Positions 16,559-26,566 of a stretch of DNA of 64,000 nucleotides are shown here, in pieces. The number at the start of each line of letters is the position of its first letter. The first letter of the stretch is position 1. The notes under the pieces were generated by a model that ran no database searches, was not told where the DNA came from, and saw only the letters and a program-made list of their open reading frames with translations. The position numbers and the translations under genes were made by a program. Source of the DNA: Streptomyces cellostaticus (GTDB taxonomy: Bacteria; Actinomycetota; Actinomycetes; Streptomycetales; Streptomycetaceae); the NCBI RefSeq assembly GCF_001513965.1, contig NZ_KQ948018.1, positions 281,576 through 345,575 of the forward strand, read 5' to 3'.

Positions 16559-17815
16559 GTGGAACCACAGCCCACCGCGGCACATGCCATCGAGACCGTC
16601 TTCCGCCTGGAGTCCCCGCGGGTCGTCGCCGGCGTCGCCCGGATCGTCCGGGACGTCGGCATCGCCGAGGAACTGGCGCAGGACGCGCTGGTCGCGGCCC
16701 TGGAACGGTGGCCCCGGGACGGTGTGCCCGACAACCCGGGCGCCTGGCTCATGGCCACCGCCCGGCACCGCGCCGTCGACCTGGTCCGGCGCCGCGAGAC
16801 CTACGCCCGCAAGCTCGCCGAGATCGGCCGCGACCTGACGACCGCGGCCCCGCCCGAGGAACCCGCCGACCCGGACGACATCGACGACGACCTGCTGCGG
16901 CTCGTCTTCACCACCTGTCACCCGGTGCTGTCCCCGGAGGCCCGTACCGCGCTCACCCTGCGCCTGCTCGGCGGCCTGACCACGGCCGAGATCGCCCGTG
17001 CCTACCTCGTCCCGGAGCCGACGATCGCCCAGCGCATCGTCCGCGCCAAGCGCACCCTGGCCACGAGGAACGTCGCCTTCGAGGTGCCGTACGGCCCCGA
17101 CCGCGAGGCCCGCCTCGGCTCCGTCCTGGACGTCATCTACCTGATCTTCAACGAGGGGTACGCAGCCACCGCCGGGGACGACCTGCTGCGCCCCGGGCTG
17201 TGCGAGGACGCCCTGCGCCTGGCCCGGGTGCTCTCCTCGCTGATGCCCAAGGAACCCGAGGTACACGGCCTGACCTCGCTCCTGGAGTTCCAGGCCTCCC
17301 GCACGGCCGCCCGCACCGGCCCCGACGGCACACCGGTGCTGCTGAAGGACCAGAACCGCCGCCGCTGGAACCGCATGCTCCTCGCCCGCGGCATCCGGGC
17401 CCTCGGCCGCGCCGACGCCACCGCCACCGCCCCGGGCCCCTACGCCCTCCAGGCGGCCATCGCCGCCTGCCACGCGCACGCGTACACCTACGAGGAGACC
17501 GACTGGCGGACCATCGCCACCCTGTACGGCCTGCTCGCGGCCCGCTCCCCGTCCCCGGTCGTGGAGCTGAACCGCGCCGTCGCCGTGTCGATGGCCCAGG
17601 GCCCGGCCGCGGGCCTGGAACTCGTGGACGCCCTGGTCGGCGAACCAGCCCTGCGCGACTACCACCTGCTGCCCAGCGTGCGCGGCGATCTGCTGGCGCG
17701 GCTCGGACGCACCGCCGAGGCCCGCGAGGAGTTCGTCCGGGCGGCGGCGCTGGCCCGCAACGAGAGCGAACGCCGACTGTTGAACGCGAAAGTGCATTCC
17801 CTTCCTGGTCAGTGA
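16559..17815 (+). CDS. ECF42-group RNA polymerase sigma factor with long C-terminal extension
   Basis: Sigma factor of 418 residues, about twice the usual ECF length. Region 2 (VARIVRDVGIAEELAQDALVAALERW to ARHRAVDLVRRR) and region 4 (LGGLTTAEIARAYLVPEPTIAQRIVRAKRTL) occupy the first 180 residues. The remaining helical part, with YLIFNEGYAAT, CHAHAYTYEETDW and an SPVVELNRAVAVSMAQGP-like TPR segment, is the extension typical of ECF42 and appears to replace an anti-sigma factor as the control element. No anti-sigma gene is adjacent. GTG start at 16559; translation may be coupled to the DGPF gene. Confidence 0.92.
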   Translation: MEPQPTAAHAIETVFRLESPRVVAGVARIVRDVGIAEELAQDALVAALERWPRDGVPDNPGAWLMATARHRAVDLVRRRETYARKLAEIGRDLTTAAPPEEPADPDDIDDDLLRLVFTTCHPVLSPEARTALTLRLLGGLTTAEIARAYLVPEPTIAQRIVRAKRTLATRNVAFEVPYGPDREARLGSVLDVIYLIFNEGYAATAGDDLLRPGLCEDALRLARVLSSLMPKEPEVHGLTSLLEFQASRTAARTGPDGTPVLLKDQNRRRWNRMLLARGIRALGRADATATAPGPYALQAAIAACHAHAYTYEETDWRTIATLYGLLAARSPSPVVELNRAVAVSMAQGPAAGLELVDALVGEPALRDYHLLPSVRGDLLARLGRTAEAREEFVRAAALARNESERRLLNAKVHSLPGQ

Positions 17816-17908
17816 CGGTTTACAGTTGCGCCGCTGCCGCGCAACCGGCGTGACACCTTCCGCGGGCGGGGCAGCATCTTCCTGATACCTGTGGGGGGTA
17901 TTACTCAC

Positions 17909-19975
17909 GTGCGATCTTCCAGATCCAGCAGATCCGCCGGCAGATCCAGCAGATCCACCGGTCCTTCCGCGCGCCGCAGACTCGTCGCGCTCGGTGCCGC
18001 CGCGGCCCTGGCCGCCGGAACCGTGGCCGCGCTGGCCCCGGGCGCCTCGGCGGACACGAACTGGCCCGCGGCCAACGGCATCCTCACCGGTGACCTGGAC
18101 GGGTACGTCTCGCAGCTGTACGAGGACGGCACCGCGCCCGTGGTCCGGGTCAAGAATGCGATGAAGCCCGCCTGGTCGCCCGACGGCAGCCGCCTGGCCT
18201 ACGTCAACCAGTCGACCGGACGCGTCAACGTCGTCGGCCACGACTTCACGGGCCCCGTGGAGCTCCCGGTCAACACGACCAACTCGATCGAGGCCGAAGA
18301 CCCGACCTTCTGGTGGGGTGGCAGCGACGTCGTCTTCTCGCTCAGCGGGCGGCTGCGCGTCGCCCCGTCCGACGGCAGCCGCGCCCAGCAGCACCTGTTC
18401 GCCACCGCGCAGGAGGGCTGCGACAGCCAGCCGAGCGGCGCCGTCGACGGCAAGCTCGCGTTCATCCGCTCGGGCAGCACGTGCAGCGGCGTCGACCGCC
18501 GCTTCGGCGCCGTGTGGCTGTACGACGGCGCGAAGGGCACCTTCAAGCAGCTGGTGGCGGGCAAGGCCAACGCGCCGGCCATCTCGCCGGACGGCACGAA
18601 GGTCGCCTACACCGTCGGCGGCAAGCTGTACACGGCCGACGTGGTCACCGGCACGGTGACGCCATGGCTGCCCGACGAGACCGGATCCATCAGCAGGCCC
18701 GCCTGGTCGCCCGACGGCACCAAGCTGGCGTACGAGCTGTCGACGACCTCGAACGAGACGCAGGACCAGGTCCTCGACCTGGCCGGCGGCACCACCAAGG
18801 TCCTCTACGACACGCCCACCACCGTCAAGGGGGATCTCGCCTGGCAGCCGCTGCGCAAGAACCTCACCGGCCGGGTCTGGGGCTCCGACGCCTACGCCAC
18901 CAACATCGCCTCCTCGCACTGGACCTGGAACACGGTCGGCGGCAGCGTGCCGGGCCTGATGAACGCCAAGGCCGCGGTGCTGACCAACCGGGACAGCACG
19001 GCGTACTCGCTCACCGCGCCCGCCCTGGCCGGCAAGAAGCACGGCCCGGTGCTCGGCACCCCGAAGAGCGGGCTGTCCTCGGCGGTGAAGCAGGAGCTGA
19101 AGCGGGTCCTGAAGCCCGGCTCCAACGTCTACCTCGTCGGTAACACGTCCATCCTCAGCAGCACCGTCGCCTCCCAGGTGACGTCGCTCGGCTTCACCCC
19201 GAAGCGGCTGTCCGGCACGGACCGCTACGCGACCTCGGTCGCCGTGGCCAAGTCGGTCACCAGCACGCCCAAGTACGTGTTCCTGGCCGACGGCACCACG
19301 TACAGCGCGGCCCTGCCGGCGGCGGCCGCGGCCGGTGCGGACGGCACGAGCAGCGCGGGCAGCGTCGTCCTCAGCAACGGCAGCACGCTGACGTCGTCGG
19401 TGAAGTCGTACCTGAACAGCCTGAGCCCCAAGAGCACGATGGTCATCGCGGTGGGTTCGAGCGCCAAGTACGCGCTCACGCACACGTACTTCTCGCACTG
19501 GCCGTCGACGTTCACGTACTACCCGATCACGGCGATGAAGTCCGGGCGCGAGACGGGTGCGGCCCTGTCCGTGGCCCTCGCGAAGTTCTGGTGGAGCGCG
19601 CCCTACCAGGTGGCCCTCGCGGACCCCACCTCCTGGCGGAGCGGTGTCTCCGCGGGCTCGGCGATGAACGTCTTCGGTCCCGTCCTGTGGACCGAACCAG
19701 CGGTGCTGCCGAGCGAGGTCAAGAGCTACCTCGTGCGCGAGGCCGCCAGCACCCAGGCCGTGATCGCCTTCGGCGGCAACTCGAACGTTTCGCCCGCCGG
19801 ACTGGACATGGCGGGCACCGCGATCAGCGCGGGCGCCGACCAGTTCGTGTACCACCCGTACTACAACGGCGAGGAGCCCGCGAGCAGCTTCGCCGCGAGC
19901 ACCGGCGAGGGCACTTCCGCACCGGTCGGCGCCGACCCGCACCTGGATTCGCTCAAGACGGTCCACCGGCAGTAG
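17909..19975 (+). CDS. secreted beta-propeller / cell-wall-binding repeat 2 protein
   Basis: Exported surface protein of 688 residues. It starts with an unusual Arg/Ser repeat (RSSRSSRSAG, RSSRSTG), followed by a signal peptide core ending in ASA near residue 50. Residues 60-330 carry TolB/WD40-like blades (KPAWSPDGSRLAYVN, APAISPDGTKVAYTV, RPAWSPDGTKLAYEL). Residues 390-650 resemble CWB2 repeats (RLSGTDRYATSVAVAKSV, VFLADGTTYSAALPAAAAAG), which attach proteins non-covalently to wall polymers in other bacteria. GTG at 17909 follows GGGGGG; the frame opens six codons earlier. The 3' end overlaps the convergent methyltransferase by 23 nt. Confidence 0.9.
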   Translation: MRSSRSSRSAGRSSRSTGPSARRRLVALGAAAALAAGTVAALAPGASADTNWPAANGILTGDLDGYVSQLYEDGTAPVVRVKNAMKPAWSPDGSRLAYVNQSTGRVNVVGHDFTGPVELPVNTTNSIEAEDPTFWWGGSDVVFSLSGRLRVAPSDGSRAQQHLFATAQEGCDSQPSGAVDGKLAFIRSGSTCSGVDRRFGAVWLYDGAKGTFKQLVAGKANAPAISPDGTKVAYTVGGKLYTADVVTGTVTPWLPDETGSISRPAWSPDGTKLAYELSTTSNETQDQVLDLAGGTTKVLYDTPTTVKGDLAWQPLRKNLTGRVWGSDAYATNIASSHWTWNTVGGSVPGLMNAKAAVLTNRDSTAYSLTAPALAGKKHGPVLGTPKSGLSSAVKQELKRVLKPGSNVYLVGNTSILSSTVASQVTSLGFTPKRLSGTDRYATSVAVAKSVTSTPKYVFLADGTTYSAALPAAAAAGADGTSSAGSVVLSNGSTLTSSVKSYLNSLSPKSTMVIAVGSSAKYALTHTYFSHWPSTFTYYPITAMKSGRETGAALSVALAKFWWSAPYQVALADPTSWRSGVSAGSAMNVFGPVLWTEPAVLPSEVKSYLVREAASTQAVIAFGGNSNVSPAGLDMAGTAISAGADQFVYHPYYNGEEPASSFAASTGEGTSAPVGADPHLDSLKTVHRQ

Positions 19976-21146
19976 CCGACGGCCGCGCGGGGGCCCCGAT
20001 CAGCATGGTCGGCGCCCCCGCGACCCGGGTGAGGAACACGGTCGCCGCGTTGGGGCCCTGCGGCTTGACCTTCCGGCGCAGCTCCTCCGGCTCCACCGCC
20101 GACCCCCGCTTCTTCACGGTCAGCGTGCCGACCTCCCGCTCCCGCAGCAGGGCCTTCAACTTCTTGACGTTGAAGGGGAGTTGATCGGTGATCTCGTAGG
20201 CGGACGCATAGGGGGTGGGGCACAGCTCGTCGGCCGTGACATACGCGATGGTCTCGTCGAGGAGGCCGCCGCACACGTCCTCGGCCACCTCCGCGACCAG
20301 ATGGGCGCGGATGACGGCGCCGTCGGGCTCGTACAAGTACCGCCCGACCGGGCGCACCCGGGGATCGGGCAGACCCCGGCCGAGGAGGGTGCGCGGGCCC
20401 GGCAGCAGCGTGGCCCGTACGGCACCCGGCGCCCCGGTGCCGAACCACAGCACCGCCTCCTTCACGTCCCCGCCGTCCGAGATCCACTCGGCCTCGGCCT
20501 CGGCCGGGATCGCCTCGTGCGGGATGCCGGGGGCGATCTTCAGGGCGGCGCGGGGTGCCCCGAGGGCCGTGGCGACTGCCCAGGACAGGGGCGGCGAGTA
20601 GGCCTCCGGGTCGAAGATCCGGCCACGGCCGCCCCGCCGGGCCGGGTCCACGAACACCGCGTCGTAACCGGCGGTGCCGACCTCGGTGACGTCCGCCTCC
20701 CGCACCTCGATCAGCTCGCTAAGCCCCAGCGCCTCGGCGTTCGCCCGGGCCACGGCCGCCGTCAGCGGATCCCGGTCCACGGCCAGCACCCGGATCCCGG
20801 CCCGCGCCAGCGCGATCGCGTCGCCGCCGATCCCGCAGCACAGATCGGCGACCGAGGTCACCCCCGCCTCCTTCATACGGCCCGCCCGGTACGCCGCCAC
20901 GCTCGCCCGGGTCGACTGCTCGACCCCGTTCGGCGTGAAGAACATCCGCCGGGCGTCCTCGGTCCCGAACTTCGCCGCCGCGCGCTGCCGCAGCCGGGCC
21001 TGCCCCAGCGCCGCCGACACCAGCTCGGCGGGGTGCTCGCGGCGCAGCCGGGTGGCGACGGCCAGCTCCTGCGCGGGGTCGGTGTCGCGCACCTCGTCGA
21101 GGAGAGCGCGGCCTTCGGGGGTGAGGAGGGGAGCGAGGTCGTTCAC
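19953..21146 (-). CDS. class I SAM-dependent methyltransferase, THUMP-like C-terminus
   Basis: Methyltransferase of 397 residues. The SAM-binding motif I is VADLCCGIGGDAIALARAG (about residues 99-117), with motif II LAVDRDPLT. The catalytic-site-like motif is DAVFVDPARRGG, the pattern found in RNA and guanidine-type N-methyltransferases. An N-terminal helical domain and a C-terminal THUMP-like domain with VGTLTVKKRGSAVEPEELRR suggest a nucleic-acid substrate, possibly rRNA or tRNA, but the target is not known. The gene is convergent with the CWB2 gene, overlapping by 23 nt, and divergent from the deacetylase. Confidence 0.9.
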   Translation of the reverse strand: MNDLAPLLTPEGRALLDEVRDTDPAQELAVATRLRREHPAELVSAALGQARLRQRAAAKFGTEDARRMFFTPNGVEQSTRASVAAYRAGRMKEAGVTSVADLCCGIGGDAIALARAGIRVLAVDRDPLTAAVARANAEALGLSELIEVREADVTEVGTAGYDAVFVDPARRGGRGRIFDPEAYSPPLSWAVATALGAPRAALKIAPGIPHEAIPAEAEAEWISDGGDVKEAVLWFGTGAPGAVRATLLPGPRTLLGRGLPDPRVRPVGRYLYEPDGAVIRAHLVAEVAEDVCGGLLDETIAYVTADELCPTPYASAYEITDQLPFNVKKLKALLREREVGTLTVKKRGSAVEPEELRRKVKPQGPNAATVFLTRVAGAPTMLIGAPARPSATAGGPS

Positions 21147-21236
21147 CGGGTCATTGTGGGCCAGTCGGTGGATGGTGCGCCTCCGGCGGCCCTGTCGCGC
21201 CGGGTCCGGGGCCCGGGCCTGGGAAGATCCGACGCT

Positions 21237-22160
21237 ATGCGACTAGTAGTACAAAATGACAAATCTCGGGCACGGCTTCGGACGGTCGCCCGTCGCTGCG
21301 GGGTGGCCGCGCTGGCCTGTGCCGCCCTCGCCTCCGGCTGCGCCGCCCCCGGCGCCCCCGCCCCTGCCCCCGGCCGTGAACCCGGGCGTGCCGGCCCCGC
21401 CCAGGCCCTGGACCCCCAGGCCCGCCGCGCCGCCGAACACGCCCGACTGGTTGCCGCCGCCCAGCACTGGAGGCTGGACCGGGTGCCGCTGACGCCCCCG
21501 GCCCCGCCGGCCGGAAAGCCGGAGATCACCCCCCGCGACGGCTTCGAGGTGGACGGCCAGGAGGAGGAGAACCTGCCTCCCGTCTTCACCACCGTCCCCA
21601 CCAGGAAGAAGGTCGTCTTCCTCACCATCGACGACGGCGCCGAGAAGGACCCGGCCTTCCTGCGCATGATGAGCGACCTGAAGATCCCCTACACGGCCTT
21701 CCTCAGCAACTACCTGGTCAAGGACGACTACGGCTACTTCCGCAGGATGCAGTCCGAGGGCCACACCCTCAACAACCACACCCTCACCCACCCGTACCTG
21801 CCCGGCCTGTCCTACGAGGAGCAGAAGGACGAGATCTGCGGCATGCAGACCGTCATGAAGAAACAGTTCGGCAAGGCGCCCACCGTCTTCCGCCCGCCCT
21901 ACGGCAACTACAACGGCGACACCCTGCGTGCCGCCAAGGTCTGCGGGATCAAGTACGCGCCGATCTGGGACGAGGAGGTCTTCGTCGACCACTGGGAGTA
22001 CCGCGACTGGGACCGCAGCCTGCACCCCGGCGACATCGTGCTCACCCACTTCCGCGGCCGCGACGACTGGGACGGCACGATGGTCGACGACATGCGCCGA
22101 TTCCTGAACAAGGTCACCCGCGAGGGCTACGCCGTGGCCCGCCTGGAGGACTACCTGTGA
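21237..22160 (+). CDS. lipoprotein polysaccharide deacetylase (NodB homology), copy 1
   Basis: Predicted exported carbohydrate esterase 4 enzyme of 307 residues. The signal ends in ALASGC, a lipobox, so the protein is probably lipid-anchored. The NodB domain (about residues 120-300) has TIDDGAEKDP (catalytic base and metal aspartate), HTLTHP (two metal histidines) and RPPYGNYN. All key residues are present. The first ten codons are AT-rich with rare CTA, GTA and AAA-type codons, unlike the rest. The stop overlaps a GTG (GTGA) that opens a frame into copy 2, although the true start of copy 2 may lie further downstream. Confidence 0.92.
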   Translation: MRLVVQNDKSRARLRTVARRCGVAALACAALASGCAAPGAPAPAPGREPGRAGPAQALDPQARRAAEHARLVAAAQHWRLDRVPLTPPAPPAGKPEITPRDGFEVDGQEEENLPPVFTTVPTRKKVVFLTIDDGAEKDPAFLRMMSDLKIPYTAFLSNYLVKDDYGYFRRMQSEGHTLNNHTLTHPYLPGLSYEEQKDEICGMQTVMKKQFGKAPTVFRPPYGNYNGDTLRAAKVCGIKYAPIWDEEVFVDHWEYRDWDRSLHPGDIVLTHFRGRDDWDGTMVDDMRRFLNKVTREGYAVARLEDYL

Positions 22161-22339
22161 GGCGCGGGGGGCGGGCGGGGGGCACCCCGGGCCGCCTGCG
22201 GCGCGTTCCGGCGCGCCTGGGGTCCGGGTGGGCACGCGGGTGGGGTGGCTCGGTCTGGGTGGGGGGTGGTTTGGGGGGTTTGCGGGGTGCTTCGGGCGGT
22301 GCGTTGGGCGGTTCGGCGCGGGTGGGCGGCGGTTCGGGT

Positions 22340-22580
22340 TCCGGAAGTACCCGGGGCCGTTCGGGAGGTGTGCGAGGCGCTGTGGGCACTGCGCGGGGCC
22401 GTGCGGTAGGTGTGCGGGGCCGTTGGGGAGGTGTGCGGGGTGCGTCGGGCGGTTCGGGAGGTGTGTGGGGCGGTTCCGGGGGTGCCCGGGTTCGTTCGGG
22501 AAGTGCGCGAGGCGCAACGGGGTCTGTGTTGGGCCATTCGGGAACCGTGTGGGGCCGTTCGGGAGGTGCCCGGGTCGGGG
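22340..22580 (+). repeat. degenerate 21-bp tandem repeat, G-rich
   Basis: About eleven consecutive 21-bp units related to GGGGCCGTTCGGGAGGTGTGC. The plus strand of 22170-22580 is extremely G-rich and C-poor, with many GGGG runs able to form G-quadruplexes. If translated in the frame of the following deacetylase, it gives seven-residue Gly/Arg/Ser/Val repeats. Third codon positions there lose the GC bias seen in real genes nearby, so I regard it as mostly non-coding sequence between the two deacetylase genes. This also accounts for the gene-free stretch 22161-22579. Confidence 0.65.
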
Positions 22581-23392
22581 TGGCAGCGCGGGTCGGGTTG
22601 GCCGGTGTTCTTGTTCCGGCCCTCTTCCTCGTCGGCTGTGCTCAGTCCGTCGACCCCATCGAACGGCTGGGCAAGAAGGCGGCGCAGGGGGTACAGCCGT
22701 CGAGCCCGGCCGGAAGTGAGGCGTACCGCCGCTGGGGCCTGGCCGCCCCGCTCGCCGCCCCGCCCAGCCCCCCGGTCCGCCTCCTGACGGTCCACCGGGC
22801 AGGTCCCGCCCGCCCCCGGGTCGTGGACCACGTCAGGACCACCGACAAGGTCGTCTTCCTCACCTACGACGACGGTGCCGAACGCGACCCGCGATTCGTC
22901 GACATGGTCCGCGAACTCCGGCTGCCGGTCAGCTTCTTCCTCACCGACAGCGTCGTGGGACCCGGGTACGGCCACTTCGCCCGTCTGCGCGCGGTCGGCG
23001 CCGGCATCGAGAACCACACCCTCGACCACCCGGCGATGCCCGGACTGCCGTACGCCGGCCAGCGCGCCGAGATCTGCGGCCAGCAGGAGAAGCTCAAGTC
23101 CCGCTTCGGTATCCGCCCCCGCCTCTTCCGCCCGCCCTACGGCACGTACGACACCACCACCCTGCGCGCGGCCGCCGACTGCGGTATCTCCACGCTCGTC
23201 CTGTGGCGCGCCGCCATGACCCCCGACGGCATCACCTACGCGCGAGGCACCAGACACCTGAGCCCGGGCGACATCGTCCTCGTCGGCCCCGACGAGGCCA
23301 CGGGCCCCACCCTCAAGGAACGCACGAGGCGCCTGCTGCGCCGGGTCCAGGCGAGGGGACTGACGGTGGGCCGCCTCGAGGACTACCTGTAA
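22580..23392 (+). CDS. lipoprotein polysaccharide deacetylase (NodB homology), copy 2
   Basis: Second carbohydrate esterase 4 homologue, 270 residues from the chosen GTG at 22580. This start gives a compact lipoprotein signal (MAARVGLAGVLVPALFLVGC). A longer version beginning at GTG 22157, overlapping copy 1, would add 141 low-complexity residues encoded by the G-rich repeat; I consider that unlikely because codon bias is lost there. The NodB domain has TYDDGAERDP, HTLDHP and RPPYGTYD, so base, metal ligands and substrate loop are intact. Both copies end in RLEDYL, supporting a local duplication. Likely substrate: a cell-wall or extracellular glycan. Confidence 0.82.
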   Translation: MAARVGLAGVLVPALFLVGCAQSVDPIERLGKKAAQGVQPSSPAGSEAYRRWGLAAPLAAPPSPPVRLLTVHRAGPARPRVVDHVRTTDKVVFLTYDDGAERDPRFVDMVRELRLPVSFFLTDSVVGPGYGHFARLRAVGAGIENHTLDHPAMPGLPYAGQRAEICGQQEKLKSRFGIRPRLFRPPYGTYDTTTLRAAADCGISTLVLWRAAMTPDGITYARGTRHLSPGDIVLVGPDEATGPTLKERTRRLLRRVQARGLTVGRLEDYL

Positions 23393-23480
23393 CGGCGTCC
23401 TCAGCAGGGTCCGGGGGCGGCAGCCCCCAGGACGGCGGGGCCGACACCGGCCACGATTTCGGCCGACGCGCCGTACGGCA

Positions 23481-23507
23481 TTGGCACTCCGCTTGACCGA
23501 GTGCTAA
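23481..23507 (+). promoter_or_regulatory. CIRCE element 1 (HrcA operator)
   Basis: TTGGCACTC, 9 bp, GAGTGCTAA, an essentially perfect CIRCE inverted repeat. The 9-bp spacer contains the -35 hexamer TTGACC of the groES promoter. Confidence 0.93.
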
Positions 23508-23520
23508 CCCCGGTCATAGT
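23493..23520 (+). promoter_or_regulatory. groES promoter
   Basis: TTGACC (23493-23498), 16 bp, CATAGT (23515-23520). Transcription would start near 23527, at the left edge of the second CIRCE, so HrcA bound at either site would block it. Confidence 0.75.
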
Positions 23521-23527
23521 CTCGGCT

Positions 23528-23554
23528 CTGGCACTCCCCACTGGAGAGTGCCAA
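23528..23554 (+). promoter_or_regulatory. CIRCE element 2 (HrcA operator)
   Basis: CTGGCACTC, 9 bp, GAGTGCCAA. Its centre is 47 bp from that of element 1, and it lies at the start of the leader RNA. Confidence 0.92.
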
Positions 23555-23653
23555 CAAAGCGACGGGCAGATCCGGCACCCGCGACGACGGATCGACCTGG
23601 TCGCCACCTCAGACAGTTAACCCCGTGAGATCTCCGAAGGGGGAGGTCGGATC

Positions 23654-23962
23654 GTGACGACCACCAGCTCCAAGGTTGCCATCAAGCCGCTCGAGGACCG
23701 CATCGTGGTCCAGCCGCTCGACGCCGAGCAGACCACCGCCTCTGGCCTGGTCATCCCGGACACCGCGAAGGAGAAGCCCCAGGAGGGCGCCGTCCTCGCC
23801 GTGGGCCCGGGCCGCTTCGAGAACGGCGAGCGTCTGCCGCTCGACGTCAAGGTCGGCGACGTTGTCCTGTACAGCAAGTACGGCGGCACCGAGGTGAAGT
23901 ACAACGGTGACGAGTACCTCGTCCTCTCGGCTCGCGACGTGCTCGCGATCATCGAGAAGTAA
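23654..23962 (+). CDS. groES: co-chaperonin GroES
   Basis: Ten-kilodalton co-chaperonin, 102 residues, normal length. It has [21 protein letters not shown] with the mobile loop ([12 protein letters not shown]) that contacts GroEL, and the C-terminal [19 protein letters not shown] start at 23654, preceded by GGGGGAGG. It is controlled by the two upstream CIRCE operators. A terminator-like hairpin separates it from groEL1, so it can probably be made in excess. Confidence 0.98.
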   Translation: MTTTSSKVAIKPLEDRIVVQPLDAEQTTASGLVIPDTAKEKPQEGAVLAVGPGRFENGERLPLDVKVGDVVLYSKYGGTEVKYNGDEYLVLSARDVLAIIEK

Positions 23963-23986
23963 TCACCTCAAGCATTCCGCTTGACG

Positions 23987-25707
<1,721 letters not shown>

Positions 25708-25740
25708 CCCACGTCAGCCCGCTGACCCACGTCAGCACTG

Positions 25741-25772
25741 AGGCCCGGCACCCCCTGGGGGGTGCCGGGCCT
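25741..25772. terminator. terminator after groEL1
   Basis: AGGCCCGGCACCCCC pairs with its complement across a 2-nt loop, giving a 15-bp stem. It lies between the convergent groEL1 and SnoaL-like genes and can serve both. Confidence 0.85.
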
Positions 25773-25784
25773 TCGCTGTGTGCC

Positions 25785-26492
25785 CTACTTCTCCAGCTCG
25801 TCCAGCGCCCCCAACTGCCCCAGCAGCCCGAGCCGGTCGTACTGCCACCAGCCCTCGCGGAGCTTGCCGTCGCCGTCGAAGCGGAAGACGGTCGTCCCCG
25901 TCATCGACACCTGGCGGCCGGTGTTGGGCAGGCCCATGAACTCGCCGGTCTGGATGCCGTTCCAGGTCCACCGGGTGCAGACCCGGTCTCCCTGGGTGAG
26001 CTGGTCGTCGATCATGAACGTGAAGTCGAAGGCGCTGCGCCACATCTCGATCTCACGCCGCATGTTGTCCAGCCCGAGGGTGTCCTGCTCGTTGGCCGGG
26101 TCGTGGTCGTGGTAGTTCTCCGCGATCAGGTCGTTCAGCGGCGGCAACGGCCCCTGCACCGCGACCGTGTCGAAGAACCGGCGGGCCGCGGCCGCCTGCA
26201 ACGGCTCGTCGCGCACCACGTCCAGGTCCGTGAACGTCGGCATCTCGTCGCACAGAGCGACCATCTCCCGGAAGATCCTGTCGGTCTCCGGCAGGTTCGA
26301 GTTCCGCATCGCCTCCTCGTACGACGGGAACTCCACGATCTCGATGACGTGCGTCGCGTCCGAGCGGTCCTTGCCGACCACCGCGTGCGTCGCCGTCCGC
26401 TTCCCCTTGGTCTTCTCGACCCACTGGTCCATCAGCCGGTTCATGTCGTCGAGCCGGCTGGTCTTGCAGTCGATGAGCTGTACGAACGTCAT
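25785..26492 (-). CDS. two-domain protein: ABM-like N-terminus fused to SnoaL-like domain
   Basis: Protein of 235 residues. Residues 1-95 have the length and pattern of a dimeric alpha/beta-barrel domain (MTFVQLIDCKTSRLDDMNRLMDQW, HVIEIVEFPSYEEAMRNSNL). Residues 105-235 are SnoaL/NTF2-like, with LIAENYHDHDPAN, DQLTQGDRVCTRWTWNGIQTGEFMGLPNTGRQVSMTGTTVFRF and the closing WWQYDRLGLLGQLG. Such domains act as small-molecule isomerases, cyclases or binding proteins; no polyketide genes lie nearby. The ATG at 26492 has GGGAGG at good spacing; the frame continues upstream, but that part lacks domain features. Confidence 0.87.
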   Translation of the reverse strand: MTFVQLIDCKTSRLDDMNRLMDQWVEKTKGKRTATHAVVGKDRSDATHVIEIVEFPSYEEAMRNSNLPETDRIFREMVALCDEMPTFTDLDVVRDEPLQAAAARRFFDTVAVQGPLPPLNDLIAENYHDHDPANEQDTLGLDNMRREIEMWRSAFDFTFMIDDQLTQGDRVCTRWTWNGIQTGEFMGLPNTGRQVSMTGTTVFRFDGDGKLREGWWQYDRLGLLGQLGALDELEK

Positions 26493-26566
26493 GGCGCCGC
26501 CTCCCGGCCCCCTGGGTCCGGATCCGTCACGCCCATTTTCCCACCGGAACGCGGGCGCCACCCGTC

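Noticed and set aside
16394-19966. Very long minus-strand open frame opposite the DGPF, sigma and CWB2 genes
   Set aside because: High-GC sequence leaves antisense frames open. The frame has Arg/Gly/Ala/His-rich composition, no domain, and mirrors three well-supported plus-strand genes.
22157-22579. N-terminal extension of the second deacetylase
   Set aside because: Loss of third-position GC bias, 21-bp repetitive DNA and a perfect lipoprotein signal at 22580 all argue that translation begins downstream.
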